Source: Deltaproteobacteria bacterium
Lineage (GTDB): Bacteria; Desulfobacterota; Dissulfuribacteria; Dissulfuribacterales; QOAL01
Reading direction: 5' to 3'
NCBI GenBank assembly: GCA_027067775.1
Contig: JAMOVK010000072.1
Span: 1-39,452, forward strand
Length of the DNA: 39,452 nt
Made by a program: the position numbers and the translations under genes. This document shows, one piece after another, positions 8,148 to 16,484 of this stretch (position 1 is its first letter; each line of letters starts with the position of its first letter). The notes under the pieces were generated by a model. The model was not told the origin of the DNA. It saw nothing but the letters and a program-made list of their open reading frames with translations, and did no database searches.

Positions 8148-8504
8148 ATGGATGTAATACGCCGTCTGGCCTTTGAAGAAATGAGAATGGATATTCCTCC
8201 TTTTAGGCCGGGAGACACAGTAAAAGTCCATGTAAAAATCAGAGAAAGTGCTGAAAAAGAAAGAATACAGATCTTTGAAGGTGTAGTAATCAGCCGTAAG
8301 GGCAGTGGAATCTCTGAAACATTTACTGTAAGAAAGATATCCTACGGTGTTGGGGTTGAAAGAATCTTCCCAGTAAACTCTCCCAGGATTGAGAAGATCG
8401 AGATCGTCCAAACCGGTCGTCATAACAGATCCAAACTCTTCTATCTGCGCAATCTGCGTGGCAAGGCCATGAGACAAAAGATCAGGAACAAGAGGACCAT
8501 ATAG
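8148..8504 (+). CDS. rplS: 50S ribosomal protein L19
   Basis: This is a 118-residue L19, located at the 30S-50S interface. Its hallmarks are [45 protein letters not shown] and a basic tail ([17 protein letters not shown]). The frame opens further upstream (8094), but AGGAGG at 8132-8137 sits at proper distance from the ATG at 8148, and that start yields the normal length of about 115-118. The gene follows the SPOUT methyltransferase by 4 bases and is directly followed by rnhB. Confidence 0.97.
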   Translation: MDVIRRLAFEEMRMDIPPFRPGDTVKVHVKIRESAEKERIQIFEGVVISRKGSGISETFTVRKISYGVGVERIFPVNSPRIEKIEIVQTGRHNRSKLFYLRNLRGKAMRQKIRNKRTI

Positions 8505-8505
8505 C

Positions 8506-9171
8506 TTGCCAAGTTCCCTGTTTGGAAAGGACTCTTGCCAAAGTCAACAGGGAACATGGCACTTTGAATCCATGCTTAAAGACCAGGGGCTCTGGCCAGT
8601 AGCAGGCGTGGATGAAGTAGGTAGAGGCTGTCTGGCCGGGCCTGTGGTAGCTGCAGCAGTAATACTTCCTTATGACATATCTTCAAAGGGTATAACAGAC
8701 TCCAAGAAATTGACCAGCATTCAAAGAGAAAAGATGGCCTATATTATCAAATCTGTTGCCTTGGCCATCTCTATCGCCCAGGTCGAACCTAAAAGGATAG
8801 ATGAAATAAACATACTTCAGGCAAGCCTTGAGGCCATGAAACACGCAGTAGAAGGCCTTTCAATAAAACCTAAGGCAATACTGGTGGATGGTAATCAGCA
8901 GCTTTCCGTATCCATTCCTCAAAAGGCTATTACCAAAGGCGATAGCCGATCATGCTCCATTGCAGCGGCCTCCATTGTAGCCAAGATCTACAGAGATAAC
9001 ATCATGATCAACTATGCACGGAAATATCCTTGTTATTTATTTGATAAACACAAAGGCTATGGCACAAGAAAACACCGACAACTTTTAGAAAAATTTGGTC
9101 CTTGCCCTATTCACAGAAAAAGCTTTAAGGGTGTTGTTCAAAATGAAAAAGCTTTTAACCCAAAAGGGTAA
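8506..9171 (+). CDS. rnhB: Ribonuclease HII
   Basis: RNase HII removes ribonucleotides and RNA from RNA-DNA hybrids. The catalytic core is complete: the first Asp in AGVDEVGRGCLAGPVVAAAVIL, later VDG (about residue 125), and TKGDSRSCSIAAASIVAKIYRD; the C-terminal block HKGYGTRKHR is also conserved. At 221 residues it is of normal length. The start is uncertain: the only in-frame early initiator is TTG at 8506, one base after the rplS stop. The next ATG (8572) would remove the conserved residues HFES just before the core, so TTG is preferred. Its end overlaps yraN by 29 bases. Confidence 0.93.
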   Translation: MPSSLFGKDSCQSQQGTWHFESMLKDQGLWPVAGVDEVGRGCLAGPVVAAAVILPYDISSKGITDSKKLTSIQREKMAYIIKSVALAISIAQVEPKRIDEINILQASLEAMKHAVEGLSIKPKAILVDGNQQLSVSIPQKAITKGDSRSCSIAAASIVAKIYRDNIMINYARKYPCYLFDKHKGYGTRKHRQLLEKFGPCPIHRKSFKGVVQNEKAFNPKG

Positions 9172-9514
9172 GGAATTTGGCAAGTCTTGTGAGGAACTTG
9201 CTGGCAGATTCCTGAAAGACCAGGGCTATACCATAGTTGAGAGAAACTTTCAGACTAAATTAGGTGAGATTGACATAGTTGCCAAAAAGGATAACTACCT
9301 AGTTTTTGTTGAAGTGAAAGCCAGAAGGTCCCAAAACTATGGCCTTCCTCAGGAGGCTGTTACCACAAAGAAACAGGCTGTAATCAAAAAAGTAGCCCAG
9401 GCATTTCTTCAAAAAAATGGTCTTGAACACAAAATGATGAGATTCGATGTAATTGCCATTACCTTTTCAAACCAGGGCCAGCCAAAGGTTGAACACATAC
9501 CCTTCGCCTTCTAA
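9143..9514 (+). CDS. yraN: UPF0102 protein YraN (predicted endonuclease-fold)
   Basis: This 123-residue protein has the UPF0102 signature of a restriction-endonuclease-like fold: GKSCEELAGRFLKDQGYTIVERNF, then GEIDIVAKKDNYLVFVEVKAR, whose acidic and lysine residues form a PD-ExK-like site. The physiological role of YraN is unresolved. The ATG at 9143 gives the usual length; an upstream ATG at 9095 lies inside rnhB and would add 16 non-family residues. It is the last gene of the ffh operon; a long palindrome begins 33 bases after its stop. Confidence 0.9.
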   Translation: MKKLLTQKGKEFGKSCEELAGRFLKDQGYTIVERNFQTKLGEIDIVAKKDNYLVFVEVKARRSQNYGLPQEAVTTKKQAVIKKVAQAFLQKNGLEHKMMRFDVIAITFSNQGQPKVEHIPFAF

Positions 9515-9546
9515 GACTTTATGATTTGCAGATTGCATTTACGTAA

Positions 9547-9739
9547 ATGAATAGGGCAAGGAAGGGCCTTGATTAGGCAGGAAAGCAGGGCCAAGAGCTT
9601 CTAAGGCTTGCTTCGCTGAAACGCTCCAAAGTCGCTCGCTTTGCTCGCTAAATGGAGGTTTCAGCCGCTTCGCTTCGCCAAGAATCTCTAGACCCTGTTC
9701 CCAAATGTCTAATCAAGGCCCTATCCTTGCCCTATTCAT
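9547..9739. repeat. 193-bp imperfect palindrome, copy A
   Basis: The outer arms (9547-9576 and 9709-9739) are complementary over 30 bases with a single one-base bulge, and pairing continues inward with mismatches to an inner stem of TGAAACGCTCCA (9617-9628) with TGGAGGTTTCA (9653-9663). It holds two core blocks shared with copy B: 9576-9610 (34 of 35 bases identical to the complement of 10219-10253) and 9673-9691 (19 of 19 identical to the complement of 10139-10157). It could fold as one long hairpin in RNA or single-stranded DNA. It lies just after yraN, so it may also end that operon. No transposase or clear target duplication is seen. Confidence 0.8.
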
Positions 9740-10089
9740 CTGATAAATCCTGTTATTCAAACTATTAAAACTAGTAACCACCCAAGTCCCTTGTTTTTAT
9801 TTTATTGATATTTTGACTCTGCTAACAAATGTCTTAATAAGAGCGTTCTATTGCTAAGGATGTTTTATCTATTACTACAGACTGTCCCACTTTTTTAGAC
9901 TTTTTAGAATGCCTTCGTCTTTATGCAATCGAGGGTGAAACGTTATGCCTTAAGATTGTGTTATTATTAAGGCCATTATTTCTAAAGCCTGCACCGGATG
10001 TCCTACATTGGTTTTCTAGTTCTAGCTGCATAACACCAAAAACATTGGTGCAACAGCTGTATGTTACAGGAGAAAGGGGCTAAATTGGT
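9740..10089. other. Gene-free spacer between the two palindromes
   Basis: This 350-base AT-rich stretch has no convincing gene. A plus-strand frame is open from about 9839 to 10081 but lacks an ATG, GTG or TTG near its beginning, has no ribosome-binding site and shows no family resemblance. A short inverted repeat GCCTTAA/TTAAGGC lies near 9945-9975. The stretch could be the remains of a decayed gene or insertion; that is inference. Confidence 0.4.
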
Positions 10090-10281
10090 TGCAGATTAGC
10101 CAGGATGGAGGCTTTTCATCAGGCGTTGGGGACAGAGCCTAGAGATTCTTGGCGAAGGCGGAGCAAAAGAAATCCACTCAGGCCGAGCGAAGCGAGGGAA
10201 TTTGGATTTCTGCGAAGCCAAGCCTTAGAAGCTCTTGGCTCTGCTTTCCTGCCTGTGAAAGTCGCCTCCTGCTAATCTGCA
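10090..10281. repeat. 192-bp imperfect palindrome, copy B (inverted relative to copy A)
   Basis: The ends are TGCAGATTAGC (10090-10100) and its complement (10271-10281). A perfect 9-bp inner stem joins AGAAATCCA (10168-10176) with TGGATTTCT (10203-10211). The two core blocks of copy A recur here on the opposite strand. The outer arms and inner stems differ in sequence from copy A yet stay self-complementary, and within the core CAGAG/CTCTG replaces CAGGG/CCCTG, a compensatory change. It ends 123 bases before arfB. Confidence 0.8.
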
Positions 10282-10404
10282 TTCCTTTGTTCAAGTAAGC
10301 GATTAAGCGATCAAAAATGACAAGCAATGTTGTGCAGGTTATGTTGCTTCTTGAGTTACTAAGTTACAATTGCAAAAACTTTTATAAAATTACAACAAAA
10401 CAAA

Positions 10405-10824
10405 ATGGTAAAAATCAATAATATCAAGATCCCAGACAATGAAATACGCTTTATTTTTTCAAGATCGAGCGGCCCTGGTGGTCAAAATGTAAACAAGGTT
10501 AACACCAAGGCTACAGTCAAGTTCGACATAATGGCATCCAAGGCTTTAGGTCTTGAACAAAAAGAAAGGATACGGAAGAGGCTGTCCGGTCGTATTAGCA
10601 GAAACGGGATACTAACCGTATCCTCTGACAGATTCAGATCTCAGCAGGCTAACCGTAAAGATGCCCTTGACAGGCTGTCCCGGCTTCTGTCAGAGGCATT
10701 GAGGGTAAAACCAAAAAGAAAGAAGACGTCTATACCAAAGGCAGCAAAAGAAAGACGTTTAAGGGAAAAACGTCACAGGGGTGAAATAAAGAAGACTAGA
10801 AGAAAAGATTACTATTTTGAGTAA
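10405..10824 (+). CDS. arfB: Peptidyl-tRNA hydrolase ArfB-like (YaeJ), GGQ domain protein
   Basis: This 139-residue protein has the catalytic GGQ loop of the RF-1/ArfB family within SRSSGPGGQNVNKVNTKATV, and a long lysine/arginine-rich tail (from about residue 105: KPKRKKTSIPK, then RRLREKRHRGEIKKTRRKDY). In ArfB this tail enters the empty mRNA channel and the GGQ loop releases the peptide from stalled ribosomes. It lacks the stop-codon-recognising domains of release factors. It is a lone gene, convergent with ftsZ, with a shared terminator hairpin. An ICT1/ArfB versus PrfH-type assignment is settled by the short length and the basic tail. Confidence 0.92.
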   Translation: MVKINNIKIPDNEIRFIFSRSSGPGGQNVNKVNTKATVKFDIMASKALGLEQKERIRKRLSGRISRNGILTVSSDRFRSQQANRKDALDRLSRLLSEALRVKPKRKKTSIPKAAKERRLREKRHRGEIKKTRRKDYYFE

Positions 10825-10854
10825 AAAGGCCCTGACTCAATGCCAAGGCCTTTT
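10824..10854. terminator. Bidirectional rho-independent terminator between arfB and ftsZ
   Basis: AAAAGGCC (10824-10831) pairs perfectly with GGCCTTTT (10847-10854), with a 15-base loop. The A tract on one side and the T tract on the other allow it to serve both the plus-strand arfB and the minus-strand dcw operon ending at ftsZ. Confidence 0.75.
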
Positions 10855-10866
10855 ATAAACAAAAAG

Positions 10867-12057
10867 CTAGTCTGCCTTTTTTCTCATGAATGTGGGAATA
10901 TCCAGATCTTCTCCATCAAGTGACTCAAAACCTGTGAACTCTCCCTTCTGTGTCGATCCCCTAGATGCAAAACCCAGTGTACCCTTTTTCACCTTATGTA
11001 TAGGCAACTCTTCTTCGGGAGGGGGTTCATCTGAAACGCGTTTTTGACGAGCCTCATCCAGACTTGCTATAACAGGATCTTCCATGGGTAGAGGCTTTTC
11101 TCTGCCAATACCAGTGGCGATTACAGTAACCCTAATTTCATCCCCCATATTTTCATCAAAAACTGTTCCCCAAATAATGTTGGCATCATCATGAGCCTCG
11201 TTTTCAATGAGGCTTGCTGCCTGATCCATCTCTTCCATACTCAAAGTAGCTGCGCTTGCAGTGATGTTCATGAGTATGCCCCGGGCCCCGCTTATTGAAA
11301 CATCCTCAAGAAGCGGATTGGCTATAGCCATCTGCACTGCCTCAAGGGCACGCCGCTCACCTTTGGCTACGCCTGTACCCATAAGGGCCATGCCCATCTC
11401 TGCCATCACGGTGCGAACATCTGCAAAATCCACATTTATATAGCCCTGAACCACAATAAGATCTGAAATACCTCTTACAGCATAGTAGAGCACCTCATCC
11501 GCCTTTTTAAACATCTCGAGAAAAGGCGTATTAGGTTGGGCCAGGCTTCTTAGCCTGTCGTTGGGAATGGTTATTATGGTATCAACCACCTCTTTTAGAC
11601 GCTTTATTCCTTCGTCTGCCTGACGGGCACGCCTCTTGCCCTCAAAACTGAAAGGCCGTGTCACCACTGCAACAGTAAGAGCCCCGACTTCCTTGCTGAT
11701 TTCTGCAATGACAGGAGCACCGCCTGTTCCTGTACCTCCTCCCATACCGGCTGTAACAAAGACCATATCAGCACCTTCAAGGGCATCCCTTATTTCCTCT
11801 GCACTCTCTTCAGCAGCCTCTCTACCTATCTCCGGTTTTGCACCTGCACCAAGACCCTTTGTAAGAGTTCTACCAAGCTGGATCTTTTTATCTGCTCTAG
11901 ACATCTCCAGGGCCTGGGCGTCGGTGTTAGCGGCTATAAACTCAACCCCCTGAAGCTCAGAGGCGATCATATTGTTTATGGCATTTCCTCCGCCTCCTCC
12001 AACACCAATAACCTTTATTTTTGCCTGAAGCTCTTGTTCCACAAATTCTAAGGGCAT
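10867..12057 (-). CDS. ftsZ: Cell division protein FtsZ
   Basis: This 396-residue tubulin homologue forms the Z ring. The GTP-binding tubulin signature [11 protein letters not shown] is at about residue 105, following [14 protein letters not shown] near the N-terminus; the T7 loop region ([12 protein letters not shown]) supplies the catalytic aspartates. The C-terminal peptide [13 protein letters not shown] is the conserved tail that binds FtsA and other anchors, after a linker of roughly 60 residues. A strong AGGAGGAGGG ribosome-binding site precedes the ATG. It is the last gene of the dcw operon, 24 bases after ftsA. Confidence 0.98.
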   Translation of the reverse strand: MPLEFVEQELQAKIKVIGVGGGGGNAINNMIASELQGVEFIAANTDAQALEMSRADKKIQLGRTLTKGLGAGAKPEIGREAAEESAEEIRDALEGADMVFVTAGMGGGTGTGGAPVIAEISKEVGALTVAVVTRPFSFEGKRRARQADEGIKRLKEVVDTIITIPNDRLRSLAQPNTPFLEMFKKADEVLYYAVRGISDLIVVQGYINVDFADVRTVMAEMGMALMGTGVAKGERRALEAVQMAIANPLLEDVSISGARGILMNITASAATLSMEEMDQAASLIENEAHDDANIIWGTVFDENMGDEIRVTVIATGIGREKPLPMEDPVIASLDEARQKRVSDEPPPEEELPIHKVKKGTLGFASRGSTQKGEFTGFESLDGEDLDIPTFMRKKAD

Positions 12058-12081
12058 ACGACCCTCCTCCTGTCTATGTCG

Positions 12082-13311
12082 TTAAAGACCAAACCAAGAC
12101 TTCATCCTCCCTGTTACCTTGCTGAGGATATTGTCCCCACGCATCTTAAATCTCTTTGGATTTTGCGGCCTGTCCTGAAAACCGTAAAGGACAAGTCCTA
12201 CCGCCGTTGAATACAGGGGACTGTTGACCACATCAACCAGCCCCGAAATGTTTCTTGGATATCCCACCCTTGCGGGAAGCTGGAATATCTGATCCGCCAT
12301 CTCACAGACCCCTGGCAGCAAGGCAGAGCCTCCTGTTATCACTATTCCAGAGGCCAAAAATTCCTTAAGCTTGGTCCTCTGAATCTCCTGATCTATAAGA
12401 GAAAAAATCTCTTCTACCCTGGGCTCAAGAATCTCTGCCAATATGTGCCTGGACAGCTGTCTTGGCCGCCTGTCTCCAACGCTTGGGACCTCTATCATCT
12501 CATCCCTTCTCACCATGGAGACCAGACAAGTCCCGTAACGGATCTTTATCTTCTCTGCATCATTCATGGGGGTTCTGAGCCCAACAGAAATATCATATGT
12601 CAGGTTATTGCCTCCCAGCCCCAAGACTGCGGTGTGCTTGATGGAACCTTCACTTAGCAAGGCAAGATCCGTTGTGCCTCCACCAAAATCTATTAGGGCA
12701 ACTCCTATCTCCCGCTCTTCATCTGTAATTACTGCATAAGCTGAAGCAAGCGGCTGAAGCACTATATCATCCACATCAAGACCTGCACGGTTGGCACACT
12801 TCACAAGATTTTGCGCTGCTGTCACCGCACCTGTCACTATATGGACCTTTGCCTCGAGTCTCACGCCCATCATACCCACCGGATCAAGTATACCGTCCTG
12901 ATCATCCACAATATACTCCTGGGGTAAAATGTGGATTATCTCCCGATCCAATGGTATGGCAACGGCACGGGCTGCGTCTATAACACGTTCAACATCTTCT
13001 TCGCTAACTTCCTCGCCTTTGACAGCAATAACACCGTGACTGTTAAACCCTTTTATATGGCTCCCGGCAATTCCAACAAAGGCTGACGTAATCTCGCAGC
13101 CTGCCATGAGTTCGGCCTCTTCGACTGCCTTTCTGATAGAGTTGACAGTACTGTCGATATTGACCACCACTCCCTTCCTGAGCCCAACTGATGGATGAGT
13201 CCCCACACCAATGATCTCAATCTTGTCATCGTTCAACTCGCCCACAACACAACAAATCTTGGTGGTTCCTATATCAAGGCCAACTACTATATCGTAACCG
13301 CTTTCGACCAT
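12082..13311 (-). CDS. ftsA: Cell division protein FtsA
   Basis: This 409-residue actin-like protein tethers FtsZ to the membrane. ATP-binding blocks are visible: VVGLDIGTTKICCVVG near the N-terminus, LIDFGGGTTDLAL in the middle and IVITGGSALLPGV near residue 325. The 1C domain (about 85-165) follows the first phosphate loop. The last 15 residues (LSKVTGRMKSWFGL) look like the amphipathic membrane-targeting helix. It is preceded closely by ftsQ (6 bases) and followed by ftsZ, the standard order at the end of dcw clusters. Confidence 0.97.
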   Translation of the reverse strand: MVESGYDIVVGLDIGTTKICCVVGELNDDKIEIIGVGTHPSVGLRKGVVVNIDSTVNSIRKAVEEAELMAGCEITSAFVGIAGSHIKGFNSHGVIAVKGEEVSEEDVERVIDAARAVAIPLDREIIHILPQEYIVDDQDGILDPVGMMGVRLEAKVHIVTGAVTAAQNLVKCANRAGLDVDDIVLQPLASAYAVITDEEREIGVALIDFGGGTTDLALLSEGSIKHTAVLGLGGNNLTYDISVGLRTPMNDAEKIKIRYGTCLVSMVRRDEMIEVPSVGDRRPRQLSRHILAEILEPRVEEIFSLIDQEIQRTKLKEFLASGIVITGGSALLPGVCEMADQIFQLPARVGYPRNISGLVDVVNSPLYSTAVGLVLYGFQDRPQNPKRFKMRGDNILSKVTGRMKSWFGL

Positions 13312-13317
13312 ATGCCT

Positions 13318-14157
13318 TTATCTTTTTTTGAGCTTGGCAAGAGCCATATCTTCGCCATAACCGACTTTCACACTGAGAACCTTAGGATACTGACCTGAAT
13401 TATACAGTTGAACCAGTATCTTTTCAGCCTGATAAAACTGTTTCTTATACTTGTCCCTATCAAGAATAAAAGGTACTGCCTTGTCCGCAGTATAAATCAC
13501 CACATTATTGTTATTTGGAAAATCTATCTGGCTGATATTGTTGAAACCCAAGGCCCTTACACCCCTTTTGGACATCCTCACTATAGTTATAGCCACACGC
13601 ATCTTGTCTTCATCTACCGGCGCAGGCCCATTTGAAACATCACTGCCTGGCTTTAACTCTATGCCTGTTATAATCGGTGCAGAAAAATTTTCCTTTGGAT
13701 CCAGAGGCTTAAACGCTTCCCCGTAACGGTCAACGATATAGATACGATCACTTATTCTAGCCAACGCATAGGGTTCCCGTTCTTCTATATAAATAACAAT
13801 CTTGTCTGGAAGACGTCTCTCTATAGAGACATCCCTGACCCACGGATTATCTAGTATCTTGTCTCTTATGGCCGCAAAGTCCAAACTAAAAATGTTGTCT
13901 CCATTCTTAATAGAGCTTAACTTGACAATGTCTTGCTTTGGAATACGATTGACTCCCTGCACCTCCACCTGGGAAACAAAGAAATACGGACAACAGCTCA
14001 TCCATTTTTTGATTCCATAAACCGTACCAGCAATTCCTCCCATCAAGAGACAGGCCAGGCCCATAAACAGAAAGACTCGAGACCAGATGCCTCTGCCATT
14101 TCTTTCTGTAGCACGCCTTCTTACTGAACGCCTATTTTTGCCAAAACTCTTCTTCAT
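13318..14157 (-). CDS. ftsQ: Cell division protein FtsQ/DivIB
   Basis: This bitopic division protein has a basic cytoplasmic N-terminus (FGKNRRSVRRRATERN), one membrane segment (VFLFMGLACLLMGGIAGTVYG) and a periplasmic POTRA domain starting at VSQVEVQGVNRIPKQDIV, then the beta domain with WVRDVSIERRLPDKIVIYIEEREPYA. FtsQ links FtsL and FtsB to the divisome. The ATG at 14157 is chosen, giving 279 residues; a TTG at 14172 adds five residues but has its SD-like GGAAGAGG too close. The gene overlaps the murB end. Retention of FtsQ and FtsL is notable because their usual client FtsI is degenerate here and ftsW is missing. Confidence 0.92.
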   Translation of the reverse strand: MKKSFGKNRRSVRRRATERNGRGIWSRVFLFMGLACLLMGGIAGTVYGIKKWMSCCPYFFVSQVEVQGVNRIPKQDIVKLSSIKNGDNIFSLDFAAIRDKILDNPWVRDVSIERRLPDKIVIYIEEREPYALARISDRIYIVDRYGEAFKPLDPKENFSAPIITGIELKPGSDVSNGPAPVDEDKMRVAITIVRMSKRGVRALGFNNISQIDFPNNNNVVIYTADKAVPFILDRDKYKKQFYQAEKILVQLYNSGQYPKVLSVKVGYGEDMALAKLKKR

Positions 14158-15106
14158 GGCGCCACACCACAACCTCTTCCTTCAAAACGACCCCTGTATT
14201 TTCCCAGACCCTTTTCTTTATAAGCCCGATCAGCGAAAGCACATCATGACTGCTTGCCTGGCCCAGATTGACAATGAAATTTGCATGCTTTGGAGAGACC
14301 TGAGCATCTCTCATCCTGAACCCCTGAAGTCCGCATGATGCTATAAGAGACCAGGCTGAACATTCCGGCAAAGGATTCTTAAAGATACATCCTGCACTGG
14401 CTTGACCAAGGGGTTGAGTAGAAAGTCTTTTTTTCATAGCCTGCCTGATGTTATCACGTACTAAAGAGCCATGAGATGGAACAAGTGCATCTGCGGCCAC
14501 AATGCCTTTTTGAACACATTGAGCCTCACCCTCTTTCCTGATACGAAATCTAACAGCCGATACGAGGCCGCCTGGAGGAATACTGCCAGCTCTGTAATGA
14601 AAGGTATTTTCATCTGCCTTTAACCAATAGCTACCGTCAGCCGTGGTAATGCATAATTCCTTAACAAAATTGCCTATAGAGACATCATTTGCCCCTGCGT
14701 TCATAGATATGGCACCACCAAGGGAACCTGGAATACCAACAAGAGATTCCAGACCAGTATAGCCATTTTTTATGCACCACTTTAGAAACCCTGGCAAACT
14801 ACAACCTGCCTCAACATACACGCTGTCACATTTTGATCTGTAAATCCCTTTTAAAAGCGAAAGGCTAAGCACCACACCCACACCCTCATCCTCTACGATG
14901 AGGTTGCTACCATTTCCAAGCACCTTGAAACTGATTTGGTGCCTATGGAGAAATCGGAGCACTCTTTCTAGGGCTCCAATAGTACTAGGAGTGATAAAAC
15001 ACCTGGCCTTCCCTCCCACTTTCATGGTGGTAAGAGGCGCAAGGGGCACGTTTTCCCTGCATGTAATTCCCTTAATCTGAGAGATATCCTTAAAAAATTG
15101 CTGCAA
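14132..15106 (-). CDS. murB: UDP-N-acetylenolpyruvoylglucosamine reductase MurB
   Basis: This FAD enzyme reduces the enolpyruvyl group to make UDP-MurNAc. The FAD-binding segment is clear (VLGNGSNLIVEDEGVGVVL; GLESLVGIPGSLGGAISMNAGAN). The catalytic proton donor in the loop usually read as GSVFKNP is a cysteine here (ASAGCIFKNP), a substitution that also occurs in other bacterial MurBs. The C-terminal Glu-containing end is present. A GTG at 15115 opens the frame, but AGAGGT at 15114-15119 abuts it and instead sits 7 bases before the TTG at 15106, which is therefore preferred (324 residues). It overlaps the murC end by 17 bases. Confidence 0.93.
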   Translation of the reverse strand: MQQFFKDISQIKGITCRENVPLAPLTTMKVGGKARCFITPSTIGALERVLRFLHRHQISFKVLGNGSNLIVEDEGVGVVLSLSLLKGIYRSKCDSVYVEAGCSLPGFLKWCIKNGYTGLESLVGIPGSLGGAISMNAGANDVSIGNFVKELCITTADGSYWLKADENTFHYRAGSIPPGGLVSAVRFRIRKEGEAQCVQKGIVAADALVPSHGSLVRDNIRQAMKKRLSTQPLGQASAGCIFKNPLPECSAWSLIASCGLQGFRMRDAQVSPKHANFIVNLGQASSHDVLSLIGLIKKRVWENTGVVLKEEVVVWRHEEEFWQK

Positions 15107-16484
15107 CTCTGTCACCTCTAAGGGATTGCACTATCTTGGGACCTATCTTTCCGATTGCCCCTGCCCCCATAGTAAAAACTACATCTCCATCCCTTAGAAA
15201 GGGCGGTACCACACTTGGAAAATCGTTAACATTCTTCACAAAATGTACATCCCTGTTACTTTTTTTCTCAATAAGTCCTGCAAGACGCTGGCCACTTACC
15301 CCAACGATTGGCTTTTCGCTTGCCGGATAGATTTCTGTAAGCCAAAGGTCATCAGCATTGTCAAAACATGAAACAAATTCTTCCATAAGAGCCTGGGTCC
15401 TGCTGTAGCGATGGGGCTCAAAGAGCACTACAATACGTCTATCCGGCCACAGTTGCCTAGCCGCCTCCAAGGTTGCCTTTATCTCGGTAGGATGATGGGC
15501 ATAGTCATCAACAACCGTGACACCTCTTTCAGTGCCAAGAATCTCAAACCTTCGTCCAACACCACTGTATGCCTCCAGACCCCTTCGAATGATTTCAAAT
15601 TCTTGCTGAAGTTCAATGCCAAGGGCCACCGCTGCCAAGGCATTTCTTACATGGTAGATTCCTGGCACAGAAAGATTGATCTGTCCAAGAAAGGTTCCAT
15701 AATGCTCAACCCCAAATGATACCCCCTTGGAGGTTGTTCTGATGCAGCAGGCCTTTAGCTCTACGTCTTCTCCGGTTCCATAAATGATATGCCTCTTGCG
15801 GTTATTTGAAAGCACCTGTTTTACAACAGGGTCATCACCACAGGCTATCACCACACCATAAAAGGGAATCCTGTCAATGAATCTTGAAAAACTTTCCTTT
15901 ATCTCTTCGAGCCCCGAATAGAAATCAAGATGCTCCCTATCTATGTTGGTGACCACCACGATACTTGGCGTGAGCCTCAGAAAACTGCCGTCACTTTCGT
16001 CTGCTTCGGCAACCAGGAAATCCCCTTGACCCCAATAAGCATTTGTCCCAAGGCCCTTGACCTGACCACCTATTATAACCGTTGGATCAAAACTGGCCGC
16101 CTGGAGAACAGATGTTATCATAGACGTTGTGCTTGTCTTCCCATGGGTCCCGGCAACGGCTACACCAAATTTTTTAAAACGCATCAGCTCTCCCAACATC
16201 TCGGCCCTGGGTATGATTGGAATATCTGCAGCACGTGCAGCCGTGAGTTCTGGATTGTCCGATCTTACGGCCGAAGACACCACCAATACATCTGCACCAG
16301 TTACATTCTCTGGACGATGTCCCTTGTAAATGGTTGCTCCGTTTGCCTCCAGTCTTTTGGTAATCATGGTACTTCTGATATCAGAACCTGAAACAGAATA
16401 ACCCAGGGTCAAAAGGACCTGGGCCAGACCGCTCATCCCGATTCCGCCTATACCAACAAAATGAATATGCTGTTTCTTATACAT
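15090..16484 (-). CDS. murC: UDP-N-acetylmuramate-L-alanine ligase MurC
   Basis: This 464-residue cytoplasmic Mur ligase adds L-Ala to UDP-MurNAc using ATP. The N-terminal UDP-binding Rossmann motif is HFVGIGGIGMSGLAQVL; the ATP P-loop GTHGKTSTTSM is at about residue 113; the central Mur ligase block HLDFYSGLEEI and the C-terminal VVDDYAHHPTEI with FEPHRYSRT are all conserved. The start ATG overlaps the murG stop by 8 bases. It lies in the order murD-murG-murC-murB. Confidence 0.97.
   Translation of the reverse strand: MYKKQHIHFVGIGGIGMSGLAQVLLTLGYSVSGSDIRSTMITKRLEANGATIYKGHRPENVTGADVLVVSSAVRSDNPELTAARAADIPIIPRAEMLGELMRFKKFGVAVAGTHGKTSTTSMITSVLQAASFDPTVIIGGQVKGLGTNAYWGQGDFLVAEADESDGSFLRLTPSIVVVTNIDREHLDFYSGLEEIKESFSRFIDRIPFYGVVIACGDDPVVKQVLSNNRKRHIIYGTGEDVELKACCIRTTSKGVSFGVEHYGTFLGQINLSVPGIYHVRNALAAVALGIELQQEFEIIRRGLEAYSGVGRRFEILGTERGVTVVDDYAHHPTEIKATLEAARQLWPDRRIVVLFEPHRYSRTQALMEEFVSCFDNADDLWLTEIYPASEKPIVGVSGQRLAGLIEKKSNRDVHFVKNVNDFPSVVPPFLRDGDVVFTMGAGAIGKIGPKIVQSLRGDRVAAIF

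Noticed and set aside
9839-10081. Open plus-strand frame of about 80 codons between the two palindromes
   Set aside because: It has no early start codon or ribosome-binding site, shows no family motif, and lies in AT-rich, repeat-flanked DNA; an open stretch of this length is expected by chance.
10090-10281. Palindrome copy B as a simple rho-independent terminator
   Set aside because: It is far longer than a terminator hairpin, lacks a T tract and lies upstream of arfB rather than after a gene.
10405-10824. arfB gene as a truncated peptide chain release factor
   Set aside because: The short GGQ domain plus basic C-terminal tail is the normal complete ArfB form, not a fragment of RF1 or RF2.
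15930-16391. 153-codon plus-strand open frame opposite murC
   Set aside because: It is antisense to conserved murC motifs and has no recognisable domain.
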